64,000 nt of DNA, from assembly GCF_021560015.1 (NCBI RefSeq), contig NZ_CP073588.1, positions 1,426,001 through 1,490,000 on the forward strand, in the 5' to 3' direction. Each line of letters starts with the position of its first letter. Positions within the stretch are counted from its first letter, which is position 1. The translations under genes were made by a program, and so were the position numbers. The stretch comes from Shewanella vesiculosa (GTDB lineage Bacteria; Pseudomonadota; Gammaproteobacteria; Enterobacterales; Shewanellaceae). This document shows, one piece after another, positions 1 to 9,908 of the stretch. Below the pieces are notes generated by a model. That model was not told the DNA's origin, did no database searches, and was given only the letters and a program-made list of their open reading frames with translations.

Positions 1-306
1 ATCGGCTTCTCAATATAAATCATGTCGGCAGCAATACCGTCGACCCACTTGACGGTTTGTGGATGACGATTTGAATACCATTTACTGCCATCGGGTAAAA
101 TCACCACAACGGGGGGCTGAACCATAGCTCCGTTGGATCACTAATGTGAGATGATCAACCATATGATCAATGCGAAAACGATTTTTTAATTCTGCGGCTT
201 GCGATGCAGCTACCACTGAAGCTTGGGCAGTAGATTGCCAAACCAAGATGATACTTAGCAAAAATAAATAAGAAATCGCTAGATAACCGGCACGAATGGC
301 ACTCAT
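1..306 (-). pseudogene. Exported protein of unknown function, frameshifted and cut by the window edge
   Basis: The start at 306 gives an N-terminus beginning MSAIRAGYL followed by a hydrophobic stretch and an AQA-type signal-peptidase site, so the product is probably exported. The open frame closes at 82, but another frame continues to the window edge with protein-like sequence (VVVILPDGSKWYSNRHP). Removing one base from the six-base run at 111-116 (Gs on the plus strand) joins the two frames. The family is not recognised. The gene follows dnaQ by about 10 bases on the same strand and may be co-transcribed with it. A sequencing error is likelier than true decay, because three other genes in the window show the same kind of break. 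Confidence 0.55.
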
Positions 307-316
307 AAAAGTTGGT

Positions 317-1045
317 TTACCCTCTCCAGAGACATTTACCTGACTTCTCAATGAGATCAAGTCGTTGTTCGTGTAATAGTAATTCATCGGCTGACGCGCC
401 AACGACTTTAAGATTAAACGCTGCAGGATCGATATTTTTTATCCCGCCGCCCTCTTGACCTGCTTTTTCATTAGACAAATTAAACTTAATTTGTCCACCG
501 GTCATGATTAAATAAACGTCAGCGAGAATTTCAGCATCAAGTAACGCCCCATGATAGGTGCGACGTCCATTGTCGATGCCATAACGTCGACACAGTGCAT
601 CTAGGTTATTTTTTTGACCAGGATGTAACCTTTTGGCAATGGCTAAACTGTCTAAAATACTGCAAATATCTTTGGTTTTGGGACCAACTGGATTGAGTTT
701 GGAAAACTCATGATCCATAAAGCTGACATCGAAGTTAGCGTTATGAGCGACAATTTCAGCACCATCAATAAAATCAATAAAATCTTTGGCGATTTGGTGA
801 AACCGTGGCTCATTGGCAACACGATCATTGGTAATGCCATGCACTTGAATCGCTTCTTCATCAATGGCTTGACCAGGATTAATATATTGATGATAAGTCC
901 TGCCGGTTAAACGGCGATTGATCACCTCAACACAACCAATTTCAATAATGCGATGTCCCACATAAATAGGGCCACCAGCTTGGTTCATACCTGTGGTTTC
1001 GGTATCGAGAATAACTTGACGACTTGCACTAGAAATAATGTTCAT
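317..1045 (-). CDS. dnaQ: DNA polymerase III epsilon subunit, 3'-5' proofreading exonuclease
   Basis: This is the proofreading subunit of the replicative polymerase core. The 242-residue length matches the family. All DEDDh exonuclease motifs are visible: ExoI with D14 and E16 in DTETTG, ExoII around [10 protein letters not shown], and ExoIII with the catalytic His and Asp in [15 protein letters not shown]. The C-terminal quarter is the polymerase-binding tail. It is divergent from rnhA, with about 77 bases between the two starts, the same arrangement as in E. coli, so the two share a promoter region. Confidence 0.97.
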   Translation of the reverse strand: MNIISSASRQVILDTETTGMNQAGGPIYVGHRIIEIGCVEVINRRLTGRTYHQYINPGQAIDEEAIQVHGITNDRVANEPRFHQIAKDFIDFIDGAEIVAHNANFDVSFMDHEFSKLNPVGPKTKDICSILDSLAIAKRLHPGQKNNLDALCRRYGIDNGRRTYHGALLDAEILADVYLIMTGGQIKFNLSNEKAGQEGGGIKNIDPAAFNLKVVGASADELLLHEQRLDLIEKSGKCLWRG

Positions 1046-1122
1046 ATTTTTTACTCATTCAGCCCTCGCCTTTGTATAAATTGAGTATACTGGCGCGAAT
1101 ATTTAGCTATGGTAACAACTTG

Positions 1123-1596
1123 ATGGCCGAACTCAAACAGCTGTATATCTTTACTGATGGTTCTTGCTTAGGAAACCCAGGGCCGGGTGGTTATGGCGTG
1201 GTAATGAAATATAAACATCAGCAGCACGAAATGGCTGACGGATTTTCATTAACGACCAATAATCGGATGGAGCTTTTGGCTCCAATTATCGCATTAGAAG
1301 CCTTACATGAGCCCTGTAATATCATTTTAACCAGCGACAGTCAGTACATGCGCCAGGGTATTATGACGTGGATCCATGGCTGGAAAAAAAAGGGCTGGAT
1401 AACTTCAACTAAGCAACCAGTTAAAAATGTAGATTTATGGAAACGTTTAGACGCAGTAAGTCAATTACACAAAATTGACTGGCGCTGGGTAAAAGGCCAT
1501 GCGGGCCATATTGAAAATGAACGTTGTGACGTATTAGCCCGAAAAGCCGCAGAAGCTAAACCTCAACAAACTGATATTGGTTATCAGCCCGAATAA
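1123..1596 (+). CDS. rnhA: Ribonuclease HI
   Basis: RNase HI cleaves the RNA strand of RNA-DNA hybrids such as R-loops and primer remnants. The start at 1123 ([10 protein letters not shown]) gives 157 residues, close to the usual 155; an upstream in-frame start at 1072 would only add a non-conserved extension over the promoter region. The catalytic acidic residues sit in the expected motifs: [20 protein letters not shown] and the late [13 protein letters not shown] segment with the active-site His and Asp. It is divergent from dnaQ and convergent with the methyltransferase gene that follows. Confidence 0.97.
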   Translation: MAELKQLYIFTDGSCLGNPGPGGYGVVMKYKHQQHEMADGFSLTTNNRMELLAPIIALEALHEPCNIILTSDSQYMRQGIMTWIHGWKKKGWITSTKQPVKNVDLWKRLDAVSQLHKIDWRWVKGHAGHIENERCDVLARKAAEAKPQQTDIGYQPE

Positions 1597-1622
1597 GAGT
1601 TAAGCTCATTATTTGCATATAC

Positions 1623-2402
1623 CTAGGAATTTTTGGGCTTTATCAACGCTTTTTCAACACCTTGGGTATTTGTTAATCCTGAACGACCTGCCGTTGGCGC
1701 CGGCGACCAGGTAGGCGCTTTTATTTTGGATTTATCTTTAATGGGTGTTAGCGGAGTGGTCATTTTTCGAGCCACGATTAAATAGACACTGCCCGTGCTA
1801 GGTAACCAGTTAGCAATACTTTTTTGCCACAATGGAGTTTGCGGGCTTTTTTTAGCTTGATGGCCACGGTTATCCGCACCTTGTCCTAACAACGAATGAT
1901 ACATTAAACGCTCATCCGCTAAGACTTGATAGCCCAATAACCCAAGCCAATCTTTCACTCTAGATGGCATAAAAAACTGCCCACTCCAAGGCAATTGAGT
2001 TTGATACTTTGGCAAAATCTTACCAATAAAAGCAGGACTGACAGGGTTAAAACCGACAATGAATATATAACCACTGCTAATGAGAACCCGGTCAAACTCA
2101 CGTAAAATTTGATAGGGATCTGACTCGAACTCGAGTAAAAAACAACTTAATACTGTGTCAATAGCACTTTGCTGTATGGGTAAATGGTGTGGGTCAGCCT
2201 GAATACTGGCATTTGTAGCGTCATAAACAGAAAAATGCCGAGTAATACTGCAAGATAAACTATTTACCTGACCACTTAACGCCCCAACCTTGAGTAAATG
2301 ATAACCAAATATACGGGGCCACCAAGGAGCCAATTTAGCTTCTATCTCGGTTTGCAATAACTCACCAAAAGGTAAATCTTGCCAAATAAGGGGTTTTAAC
2401 AT
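1623..2402 (-). CDS. yafS: SAM-dependent methyltransferase, YafS-like
   Basis: A class I methyltransferase-like protein of about 259 residues when started at the second Met (2402). It has an acidic substrate-handling stretch (LPIQQSAIDTVLSCFLLEFESDP) and a post-motif segment typical of DUF-type methyltransferases (REFDRVLISSGYIFIVGFNP). The glycine-rich SAM motif I is degenerate (KVGALSGQ). The assignment to YafS rests mainly on gene order: in E. coli yafS also lies between gloB and rnhA with the same relative orientations. The substrate is unknown. A longer form starting at 2414 is possible. Confidence 0.8.
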   Translation of the reverse strand: MLKPLIWQDLPFGELLQTEIEAKLAPWWPRIFGYHLLKVGALSGQVNSLSCSITRHFSVYDATNASIQADPHHLPIQQSAIDTVLSCFLLEFESDPYQILREFDRVLISSGYIFIVGFNPVSPAFIGKILPKYQTQLPWSGQFFMPSRVKDWLGLLGYQVLADERLMYHSLLGQGADNRGHQAKKSPQTPLWQKSIANWLPSTGSVYLIVARKMTTPLTPIKDKSKIKAPTWSPAPTAGRSGLTNTQGVEKALIKPKNS

Positions 2403-2573
2403 GAAGCCCGCCAAGGTTTATTGTGCAAAAATGCTGTATTGATTAGATTCACTCTACCATAAGGTATTTAATTTTCAGCTAAGCATAATTGAAACTTCGA
2501 TCTGTCTTTACTTGAAGTTATTAAACGATATCCGTTACCCTAACAGATAGTCAATCATCACTCGAGTCAGATT

Positions 2574-3353
2574 ATGCTTAACGTTCATACCATTGCAGCT
2601 TTTAATGACAACTACATTTGGTTAATCCATCAAACAAACAGCCTTAATGCTTATGTGGTTGATCCAGGTTGTGGTCAAACTGTTATCGATTATTTAGCCA
2701 CTACCGATCTAAACCTCATTGGCATATTGATTACTCATCATCATAGTGATCACACTGGCGGTATCGAAAAACTGCAACAACACTTCAATGATAACTTGAC
2801 TGTTTATGGACCCAGTAACGAGCGCATTGATGGATTAACCCAGCCGTTGACCCTAGAGACAACGATGAGTATCGAAATTCCACATTTAGGACTAACTCAA
2901 GTCATGGCCGTTCCAGGGCATACTTTAGGTCACATTGCTTATTATATTGACGATAAATTATTTTGTGGCGACACCCTATTCAGTGGCGGGTGTGGACGTT
3001 TATTCGAAGGAACGCCTGAGCAAATGTTGCATTCGTTAACTATGTTAGCCAATTTACCTGATAAAACTCTGGTTTTTTGTGCTCATGAATATACCCGGTC
3101 CAATCTGGATTTTGCCTTACATGTCACGCCAAAAAATTTACAATTAATTGATTATGCCAAAAAAGTGGATCAATTACGCTCACAAAACAAACCGACCATT
3201 CCGAGTTCTATCGCGACAGAAAAAGCCATAAATCCGTTCCTTCGCTGCCATTTAAATGAGACCCAAGTCGCAATATCCGCTAAGAGTGGGGTCGACAATA
3301 TTAATGAGATTCAATCATTTACTTTAATAAGAGAATGGAAAAACCAATTCTAA
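2574..3353 (+). CDS. gloB: Hydroxyacylglutathione hydrolase (glyoxalase II)
   Basis: Glyoxalase II hydrolyses S-D-lactoylglutathione, the second step of methylglyoxal detoxification. The metallo-beta-lactamase signature THHHSDHTGG carries the metal ligands H55, H57, D59 and H60. Further ligands lie in the VPGHTLGH segment and in FCGDTLFSGGCGRLFEG, and CAHEYT lies near the C-terminal glutathione-binding region. The 259-residue length is typical. It is divergent from the yafS-like gene and is followed by mltD, as in E. coli. Confidence 0.96.
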   Translation: MLNVHTIAAFNDNYIWLIHQTNSLNAYVVDPGCGQTVIDYLATTDLNLIGILITHHHSDHTGGIEKLQQHFNDNLTVYGPSNERIDGLTQPLTLETTMSIEIPHLGLTQVMAVPGHTLGHIAYYIDDKLFCGDTLFSGGCGRLFEGTPEQMLHSLTMLANLPDKTLVFCAHEYTRSNLDFALHVTPKNLQLIDYAKKVDQLRSQNKPTIPSSIATEKAINPFLRCHLNETQVAISAKSGVDNINEIQSFTLIREWKNQF

Positions 3354-3505
3354 AGTAACATGAAAACACTTTAATAAGACAAGCTAAATAATTTAATCTA
3401 CAATGCCAAACTGAACTAAAGCATGACCAACAGAGTCTCATAGGCACTTGGTATGTTCGAGCCTTTATTTTAACGCCCTGAGAACTTGAGGAAGTGTATC
3501 TTCAA

Positions 3506-5059
3506 ATGAAAGCAAACTTATTTATTATTGCTGGTAGCATACTGGCAATAACAGGGTGTCAGACCCTTCAAAGTACTAGCCCGCAAACAGATATAGATCA
3601 ACAGACTGTCGCCATTAACGCTAAAAGCAAAAAGTCGTCGGCAGTAACACTAGATGAGATAGAAGTACAAGTTTCCGAAGTCAATAATCTATGGCTGCGG
3701 ATCGGTAATGAAATGACACTACCGATAACAGACAACGAATTAGTTGCTCGCTATCGACAGTGGTACATCGATAATCCCAAGCATTTAGAAATTATCACTC
3801 AACGCGCTAGCCCATTTTTGTATTATATTGTCGATCAACTCGAAAAGCGTCATTTGCCAATTGAACTGGCCTTATTACCGATAGTTGAAAGTGGTTTTGA
3901 TCCACTAGCCTATTCCAGCGGCCATGCCTCAGGCCTTTGGCAATTAACCGCGCCAACTGCAACGTCTTTTGGGGTAAAAACTAACTGGTGGTACGACGGT
4001 CGCCGCGATGTGGCCTCGTCAACTAAAGGTGCATTAGACTTAATTCAGTACCTTTATCCTAAAATGGATCAAAATTGGCTTTATACACTTGGCGCATACA
4101 ATTCAGGTGAAGGTCGAATTTTAAATGCGATTAAGCACAACCAAGCTCGCGGCAAATCAACAGATTTTTGGTCGTTATCGTTACCCAAAGAAACGGCACA
4201 TTACGTCCCACAATTATTAGCATTGGCTGATGTCATTAAGCATGCCGATAAATATGGCATAACGTTAACGCCTATCGACAATGTGCCGCAAATAGAAGTT
4301 GTTCCTATTGAGAGCCAACTTGATATCAACCTAGCAGCCGATTTAGCTCAAATTGATATAGTAGACTTAAAGGCGCTCAATCCGGGTTTAAAGCGTTGGG
4401 CAACTGCACCACAAGGACCGCATCAATTAATATTGCCTAGTGATAAAGCAACAAACTTTAAACTTGCATTAGCCACTATAGAACCAGACTCTCGTATTAA
4501 CTGGGTTCGCTATAAAATTAAGTTTGGTGACAGCATCAGTCGAATTGCTGACCAATTTGAAACAACGGCATCTTTAATTAGAAGCAGTAACGGTATTAAA
4601 GGCAATAACATTATTGCTGGACGATTTTTAATTATTCCGGTTGCTGCGAAAGACCCAGATTTAGCGACTATGACAGCAGACCAAGTTCTCGCTCGTAAAG
4701 CGGTTGTGAAATCTAGCCCCAACAAGCAAAGCTATACGGTAAAGTCTGGTGATTCATTATGGAAAATATCTCAGTCACAACAAGTGACAGTGGCACAATT
4801 AATGAAGTGGAATAACCTGACAAAACAGTCAACGTTATCAATAGGTAAAAACTTAGTTATTTATCCAAATGAAATGACAGCAAGCACCAGTAATAATGAA
4901 AAAACGGTTAACTACCGTGTTCAATCAGGTGATTCATTGGCGCGTATAGCAGTAAAATATAAAGTGACGGTGGCAGAGTTAATTGAATGGAATAGTTTGC
5001 AAAACAGCAAGTTAATTCAACCTGGTCAAATATTAAAATTGATTATGACCAATAGCTAA
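3506..5059 (+). CDS. mltD: Membrane-bound lytic murein transglycosylase D, lipoprotein
   Basis: Cleaves the glycan strands of peptidoglycan, leaving 1,6-anhydro ends. The start at 3506 gives MKANLF plus a hydrophobic stretch and a lipobox ending ITGC, so the protein should be an outer-membrane lipoprotein. A GTG four codons upstream is less likely. The SLT domain contains the catalytic Glu in LPIVESGFDPLAYS followed by SGHASGLWQLTAPTA. Three LysM peptidoglycan-binding modules fill the C-terminal third, each with a GDS-type motif (FGDSISRIA, SGDSLWKIS, SGDSLARIA). It follows gloB after about 150 bases and ends at a strong terminator. Confidence 0.95.
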   Translation: MKANLFIIAGSILAITGCQTLQSTSPQTDIDQQTVAINAKSKKSSAVTLDEIEVQVSEVNNLWLRIGNEMTLPITDNELVARYRQWYIDNPKHLEIITQRASPFLYYIVDQLEKRHLPIELALLPIVESGFDPLAYSSGHASGLWQLTAPTATSFGVKTNWWYDGRRDVASSTKGALDLIQYLYPKMDQNWLYTLGAYNSGEGRILNAIKHNQARGKSTDFWSLSLPKETAHYVPQLLALADVIKHADKYGITLTPIDNVPQIEVVPIESQLDINLAADLAQIDIVDLKALNPGLKRWATAPQGPHQLILPSDKATNFKLALATIEPDSRINWVRYKIKFGDSISRIADQFETTASLIRSSNGIKGNNIIAGRFLIIPVAAKDPDLATMTADQVLARKAVVKSSPNKQSYTVKSGDSLWKISQSQQVTVAQLMKWNNLTKQSTLSIGKNLVIYPNEMTASTSNNEKTVNYRVQSGDSLARIAVKYKVTVAELIEWNSLQNSKLIQPGQILKLIMTNS

Positions 5060-5123
5060 CTAACAGTGCTTCTAAGATGATTATCATATAACAGTTTTCA
5101 CCTTAGTACTGATTTTGGATTAT

Positions 5124-5157
5124 AAAAAAGGACAAGTATGCACTTGTCCTTTTTTTA
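5124..5157 (+). terminator. Rho-independent terminator of mltD
   Basis: The stem GGACAAGT (5130-5137) pairs with ACTTGTCC (5142-5149) around a four-base loop. It is flanked by an A-run before and a T-run after, about 70 bases past the mltD stop. Confidence 0.85.
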
Positions 5158-5269
5158 TGTTTTAAGATTAATAGCCATGCTAACTTATTAGGCGCTTATA
5201 TCTGTGTGGCAACAGATATTCTAGGCAAACTTCACCACCTAAGTACCTTGTAGCTAACGTTATAATTCA

Positions 5270-5300
5270 AGGCTGTAGTCACAATAAGCGACGACAGCCT
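5270..5300 (-). terminator. Hairpin downstream of asmA
   Basis: AGGCTGT (5270-5276) pairs with ACAGCCT (5294-5300), with an inner GTC/GAC pair. The hairpin lies 20 bases beyond the asmA stop. The T-tract is weak, so this may be a processing or stabilising hairpin rather than a strong terminator. Confidence 0.45.
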
Positions 5301-5320
5301 TTATTCTCAACGAGAATGAA

Positions 5321-7144
5321 TTAAATCCCTAACTTCTTAAATAACCCCTCTTTTAGCTTTTCTTTAGCTTTATCGGTTTCACCTTTAAGCTTGCCTTCCA
5401 ATAATGCCTTCGTATCAATGCCAAACTTAGGCTCTTGGAATGTGCCTTTTATGGTTAGAGGAATATCAACACCTTTAAGCGACTCATCATTAGCGTCACC
5501 CTGTCCTGACAACGACCCAACGACACTCGTTGTTAATGCATAATCTAAGGTTTCTGACGCGATGTTTGCCGTCCCTTTACCCGCTAAACGAATTAAGGGG
5601 GCAGCCATGGCCAAATCAGGATTAGTCACAACGGCATCTTTCATGGTGAAACTGCCAGTCAGGCTGGTAAAGTCAGTTTTTAACTCTTCTTTATTGGATT
5701 CAGACAAGTCGCCTTTTAATTTTTGCTGAGCACTACGGATCATCTGTGGAATGTTAACCCCATAAAGCGAACCATCAGCGACTTCAAATTTACCAACGGC
5801 ATCAAGGTTCTTTTTCAGATTATCAGCAATTAAACTCGAGCCGCTGCCTTTAACTTCAAAGCTTGCAGTACCTGAAATTAAATCCACTTCAGCCGCATCG
5901 GTTAAAAGTGGACGAATTTGCACACCAATCAATTTCTTATCAAATTGATATGTTGGCACTGCCTTGCGAGCATCCAATTTTGCACTTAGTGCTAACTTGC
6001 CTTGGTATAAGTCAGCGGTAAGCGACGACAAGTTCAAGATACCTTTATTGATAGCCATTTTCATTTGCCAGTTTTGCGTGAGCATATTGCTGACTTTAAT
6101 TGATTTAGCCGTTAAACTTAGGGTGAGATCTACTGATTTAAGTGCTGACAGATCAGGCTCTTGAGTCGATACTGTGTCGGTCTTTGTGGCAGACTCTTCA
6201 GTATTACCTTCTTGCTTTGGGAACAGCGCATCAAGATCAATATCACCCACGTCTAAACTCATCGCAATTTTAGGAACGCTATTAGCATAGTTAACCTTAA
6301 TGTCCCCGGTGGCAGCCAAGTCCATAGCAGACATTCTAGTCAATTGCAGATTGATAGTTTTGGCATCCAGTGCCATTGTCATTTGTGTCGTGAGCTCAGC
6401 GGTAACCGATTTATTCGGCAAGCTGTCACCTTTGGCGTTATGTACCATAGCAAAATCATTAATAGTGACATGATTCAATGCTTGATCAATTTTGACTTTA
6501 CCTTGTCCAGATGATGCAAGCTGCATATCTGGCAATGTCGCAGAAAACTCATAAGCAAAATCAGCAAACTGACCCAGGCTAAACTGACCTAAGGTGAAGC
6601 TTTTTAAATTAAAGGTCTGCGTCGTATTGCTGGCCATATCAATGAGGTTAATATTGGTATTCGTCAGTTCAATACCACCTATATCAAATGTCTCTAATGA
6701 CATAGGTTTGGCATCATTGGTTGCTGCAGTTTGTGGTTTATCCGCCGTACTTTTTGACACTAATCCATCAAAACTGGTTGTACCGTCTTTTTGCGTAACC
6801 AGATTCAGCGTTAAACCATCAAGCTTTAATAAATCTACTTCAATCTGTTGGCTAAATAATGGCATTAGCGCCACATTCGCAACAGCCTCATTCACATTGA
6901 GCATGGATGCAGGAGTAAAGCCATCTGGGTTAGTAAGAGTTATACCACCGAGCTTAATGCCTAAAGAGGGAAACACACTCCAGCTTAAGTCTTGGGTAAT
7001 TTGTAAATCACGACCGGTTTGTTTTTTAACGGCATCAACTATTTGCGGTTTAAAGTTATTAAGGTCGAAAAACATTGTTAAGTAGACGGTCACACCTACT
7101 ACTAGAGTTAGCACAATTGCTAATAACCATTTTACTACTTTCAT
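5321..7144 (-). CDS. asmA: AsmA family protein
   Basis: A 607-residue AsmA protein, a member of the large envelope family linked to outer-membrane lipid homeostasis. An N-terminal membrane anchor (about residues 5-25) is followed by the family hallmark NNFKPQIVDAVKKQTGR and DLSWSVFPSLGIKLGGI. The rest is beta-rich, and the C-terminal segment (LAGKGTANIASETLDYAL, with a late PLTIKGTFQEPKFGID) matches the conserved AsmA C-terminal domain. A Thr/Glu/Ser-rich linker lies near the middle. The RraA-family gene starts upstream on the same strand with a 25-base gap, suggesting co-transcription. Confidence 0.9.
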   Translation of the reverse strand: MKVVKWLLAIVLTLVVGVTVYLTMFFDLNNFKPQIVDAVKKQTGRDLQITQDLSWSVFPSLGIKLGGITLTNPDGFTPASMLNVNEAVANVALMPLFSQQIEVDLLKLDGLTLNLVTQKDGTTSFDGLVSKSTADKPQTAATNDAKPMSLETFDIGGIELTNTNINLIDMASNTTQTFNLKSFTLGQFSLGQFADFAYEFSATLPDMQLASSGQGKVKIDQALNHVTINDFAMVHNAKGDSLPNKSVTAELTTQMTMALDAKTINLQLTRMSAMDLAATGDIKVNYANSVPKIAMSLDVGDIDLDALFPKQEGNTEESATKTDTVSTQEPDLSALKSVDLTLSLTAKSIKVSNMLTQNWQMKMAINKGILNLSSLTADLYQGKLALSAKLDARKAVPTYQFDKKLIGVQIRPLLTDAAEVDLISGTASFEVKGSGSSLIADNLKKNLDAVGKFEVADGSLYGVNIPQMIRSAQQKLKGDLSESNKEELKTDFTSLTGSFTMKDAVVTNPDLAMAAPLIRLAGKGTANIASETLDYALTTSVVGSLSGQGDANDESLKGVDIPLTIKGTFQEPKFGIDTKALLEGKLKGETDKAKEKLKEGLFKKLGI

Positions 7145-7169
7145 TGTTGCTTCCTTGTCTGTTGATTGT

Positions 7170-7664
7170 TTACGCTAAAATAGTAAGATCTAATGCCTGC
7201 TTACTGACGGCAACACCATTTAAATCAGCATAGATCATCATTCCAGGAAAGATGCTGACACCCGCAATCTCAATAGCTACATTGACATCACCAACATCTT
7301 TTTTATCCGTTTTAATCGGATTTGTACCTACTGCTTGCACACCGATCTGCATAGTATTAATCGTACCTGCATCACGAATACAGCCATTAATAATGATACC
7401 TTCCCAACCATTGTCATATGCATTGAGAGCTATCATGTCACCTAATAGCGCACGTCTAGTCGAACCGCCGCCGTCCACAACCAATACTTTTCCTTGACCA
7501 TTTTTGGCTAATTCAGATTTAACTTTGGAATTATCTTCGAAGCATTTTACCGTCACTACTTCACCGTAAAATATCGGCTTAGCACCAAAGGACTGCCATG
7601 GATTAGGCAATAAAACTAATTGCTCAGGGTAATGATCGAATAGATCAGGTAATAAATCTAGCAT
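7170..7664 (-). CDS. RraA-family protein, putative 4-hydroxy-4-methyl-2-oxoglutarate aldolase
   Basis: A 164-residue RraA/MenG-fold protein. The core includes VTVKCFEDNSKVK, VLVVDGGGSTRRALLGDMIA and GIIINGCIRDA, followed by YADLNGVAVS. The GCIRD segment, with an Arg-Asp pair for divalent metal and pyruvate binding, is the HMG/CHA aldolase type. Canonical E. coli RraA has a different sequence there and inhibits RNase E. This is therefore probably the RraA-like paralogue rather than RraA itself, and an in vivo role cannot be read from sequence. It sits just upstream of asmA on the same strand. Confidence 0.8.
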   Translation of the reverse strand: MLDLLPDLFDHYPEQLVLLPNPWQSFGAKPIFYGEVVTVKCFEDNSKVKSELAKNGQGKVLVVDGGGSTRRALLGDMIALNAYDNGWEGIIINGCIRDAGTINTMQIGVQAVGTNPIKTDKKDVGDVNVAIEIAGVSIFPGMMIYADLNGVAVSKQALDLTILA

Positions 7665-7858
7665 AAGTCCTCCTTGAAAATCAGAATCTTAGATTACTAA
7701 TTATTAGGCAATTCAACAAGTTTTGTTAACGATATATTATTCACTTTAAAAAGTACTGCTAGTCCAGACTATCAAGCGCTGTACAAACCAAGTTAAAGAG
7801 TGACTTATACAATAAAAATGCATATAATTTCCGAAAAATAACGTAAACAATCATACTT

Positions 7859-8173
7859 ATGAGTGACGATTTAAATTTACAGAAAATGATGGATGCGTTT
7901 GACGAGCTAGACTTCGAACAACGCACAACAACAAACCTTGAAAATGCACGTAATAAACAACAAATGACAGCGTATATTGATTCGTTGGATTTTAGTTTGC
8001 GTCGTTTATTAATATTGCAAGACACGGTCAATTCAATTGTTGAACAAAAAAAATTAGACCTGCTTAAACAAGAACATATCCAAACCTATAAAACAAAAAT
8101 CATCAATCTATCTCGAAAATATAATATCTCATATCAAGATGTCATCGATATTATGGTGCAATTGCCACGTTAA
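7859..8173 (+). CDS. Small helical protein of unknown function
   Basis: A 104-residue acidic, almost entirely helical protein (MSDDLNLQKMMDAFDELDF) with no Cys, no signal peptide and no membrane segment. The C-terminus (KYNISYQDVIDIMVQLPR) looks like a small helix-turn-helix-like or oligomerisation element. I do not recognise the family. The layout, coiled-coil-like N-terminal half plus short C-terminal module, is loosely like H-NS-type nucleoid proteins but without their DNA-binding motif. It converges on the chemoreceptor gene with a hairpin between them. Confidence 0.6.
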   Translation: MSDDLNLQKMMDAFDELDFEQRTTTNLENARNKQQMTAYIDSLDFSLRRLLILQDTVNSIVEQKKLDLLKQEHIQTYKTKIINLSRKYNISYQDVIDIMVQLPR

Positions 8174-8219
8174 TAGTGATGCTCTGCCTCTTTCGCTTTG
8201 GTTGTAAAATATAAACGTT

Positions 8220-8249
8220 CAATCGGACTAAAAAACATTAGCCCGATTG
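8220..8249. terminator. Hairpin between convergent genes
   Basis: CAATCGGACTAA (8220-8231) pairs with TTAGCCCGATTG (8238-8249), with one mismatch and an A-rich loop. It lies between the convergent small helical gene and the chemoreceptor. The T-tail is poor, so a terminator role is likely but not certain. Confidence 0.5.
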
Positions 8250-8257
8250 ACAATGTA

Positions 8258-9908
8258 TTATTTTACTCTAAATTGCTCCACAAGCTGATGCAACTTGATC
8301 GCACCTTTTTCAATATCCATACTGCCTTTATTGATCAATTCATTTTGAGTTCTGTTATCTAATGACATGTCATTGATACGGGTAATATTCATATTAAGCT
8401 CTGTAATAACGGTACTTTGCTCCTCTGTTGCCGCCGCAATTTGAATATTCATTTGCGAAATCTGATCAATGGACGATTTAATGTTATTGAGTGCTCCAAC
8501 GACTTGCTGAGTTTCATTAACGGTTTCTGATGATTTAGTTTTAGCTCTTTCAACAGAGGAATTAACGCTATCGATGGCACTTCTGATGGCATCGATAATA
8601 AGATTAATCTCACTTGTTGATGCTTGGGTACGACTTGCCAGCGTTCTAACCTCATCAGCCACGACGGCAAAGCCACGGCCAGCCTCACCGGCTCTGGCAG
8701 CTTCAATCGCCGCATTCAATGCGAGTAAATTAGTTTGATCGGCAATCCCAACAATAACATCAAGAATTTGCCCGATTTTACTCGAACTGACTTGTAAGCT
8801 TTTAGCAACCTCTTCTGTTGCGGCTAATTCTGTCGATAGCTCTGATATTTTTTGCATCGCATTATCGACAACGGCAGCGGATTTATCTGCTTCAGTGTCT
8901 GCATTATGTGTACTTTCTGCTGCCAACTGTGCGTTAGAGGCCACTTCAGATGCCGTTACCGACATTTGGTTAATGGCAGTGGCAACATTAGTTGTTTCGG
9001 CTTGTACGTTGGATGAAATTTGATTAGCCTGCTGTGTAATCGTTGACATATTCTTCGCCAAGCGGCTTGATTCATCGACTGAGTCGCTGACAGAGATAAT
9101 CACTTTTTGGACTTTTTCAATAAAAGTATTGAAATGATGAGCAATTTGTTTGAGCTCATCATTACCCTCTTCGGACAACCGTAGGGTTAGATCCCCCTCA
9201 CCCTTAGCAATATTCTTAAACGCTGCAATGGTCTCAACCATAGGACCTGAAATACTGCGAATGATAAAAAATAATAATAAGATGACCGGCAGCCACACCA
9301 GTGTCAGTAATAATAGGTATTGGGTTATAAATTGGTTTCTATCAGCTTGAATGTCATCAACATAAATACCTGTACCGATAATCCAGCCCCAGGGTTTAAA
9401 TCGCTTAACTACAGACATTTTCGGACTTGGGTTTTCCTGCTGGGGTTTATTCCACATGTAATCAACCCGAGCAACATCTTTTTGTTCCGTACCTTGGATC
9501 ATTTTTTGAAACAGTTTTACCCCATTTGGATCTTGCATTGCTAATACCTTGGTATTAACTAACTGTTTTGCAAAAGCATGCTGGATCATGGTGCCTTGAA
9601 TATCAATAGTGAAATAATACTCGTTACCTGAATAGCGCAGTTTATCTATTGCAGCTAATGCTAAAGTTTTAGCCTCATCTTCAGCCATACTTCCAGACTG
9701 AACATCTTGATAATATTTATCAGTTATTGCGATTGCAACATCGACTAACGCATTTAACTTGGCTTCTTTTTCATTAATTAACACATTTTCAACTCGCGTT
9801 AATGAAAACCAGAAAAACAATCACAGTAGCGATAATGGCTAGTGCCAACATGCCGAGTAAACGGTTAGAAATAGTGGTTTTACGAAAAAACATATTTGTT
9901 GGGTTCAT
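8258..9908 (-). pseudogene. Methyl-accepting chemotaxis protein with Cache domain, frameshifted in this sequence
   Basis: A membrane chemoreceptor that signals to CheA/CheW. A start at 9908 gives MNPTNMFF and the first membrane helix, which then closes early; the remaining 520 codons are open in a second frame. Dropping one base of the five-base run at 9813-9817 joins them. Domains in order are TM1, a periplasmic single-Cache region ([27 protein letters not shown]), TM2, HAMP and the cytoplasmic signalling domain. The domain's hairpin tip is conserved ([38 protein letters not shown]). The ligand is unknown. No che genes are nearby, so this is an orphan receptor. The break is probably a sequencing error. 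Confidence 0.85.

Noticed and set aside
1072..1122. Upstream extension of rnhA
   Set aside because: Adds 17 non-conserved residues across the dnaQ-rnhA promoter region; the family start fits 1123.
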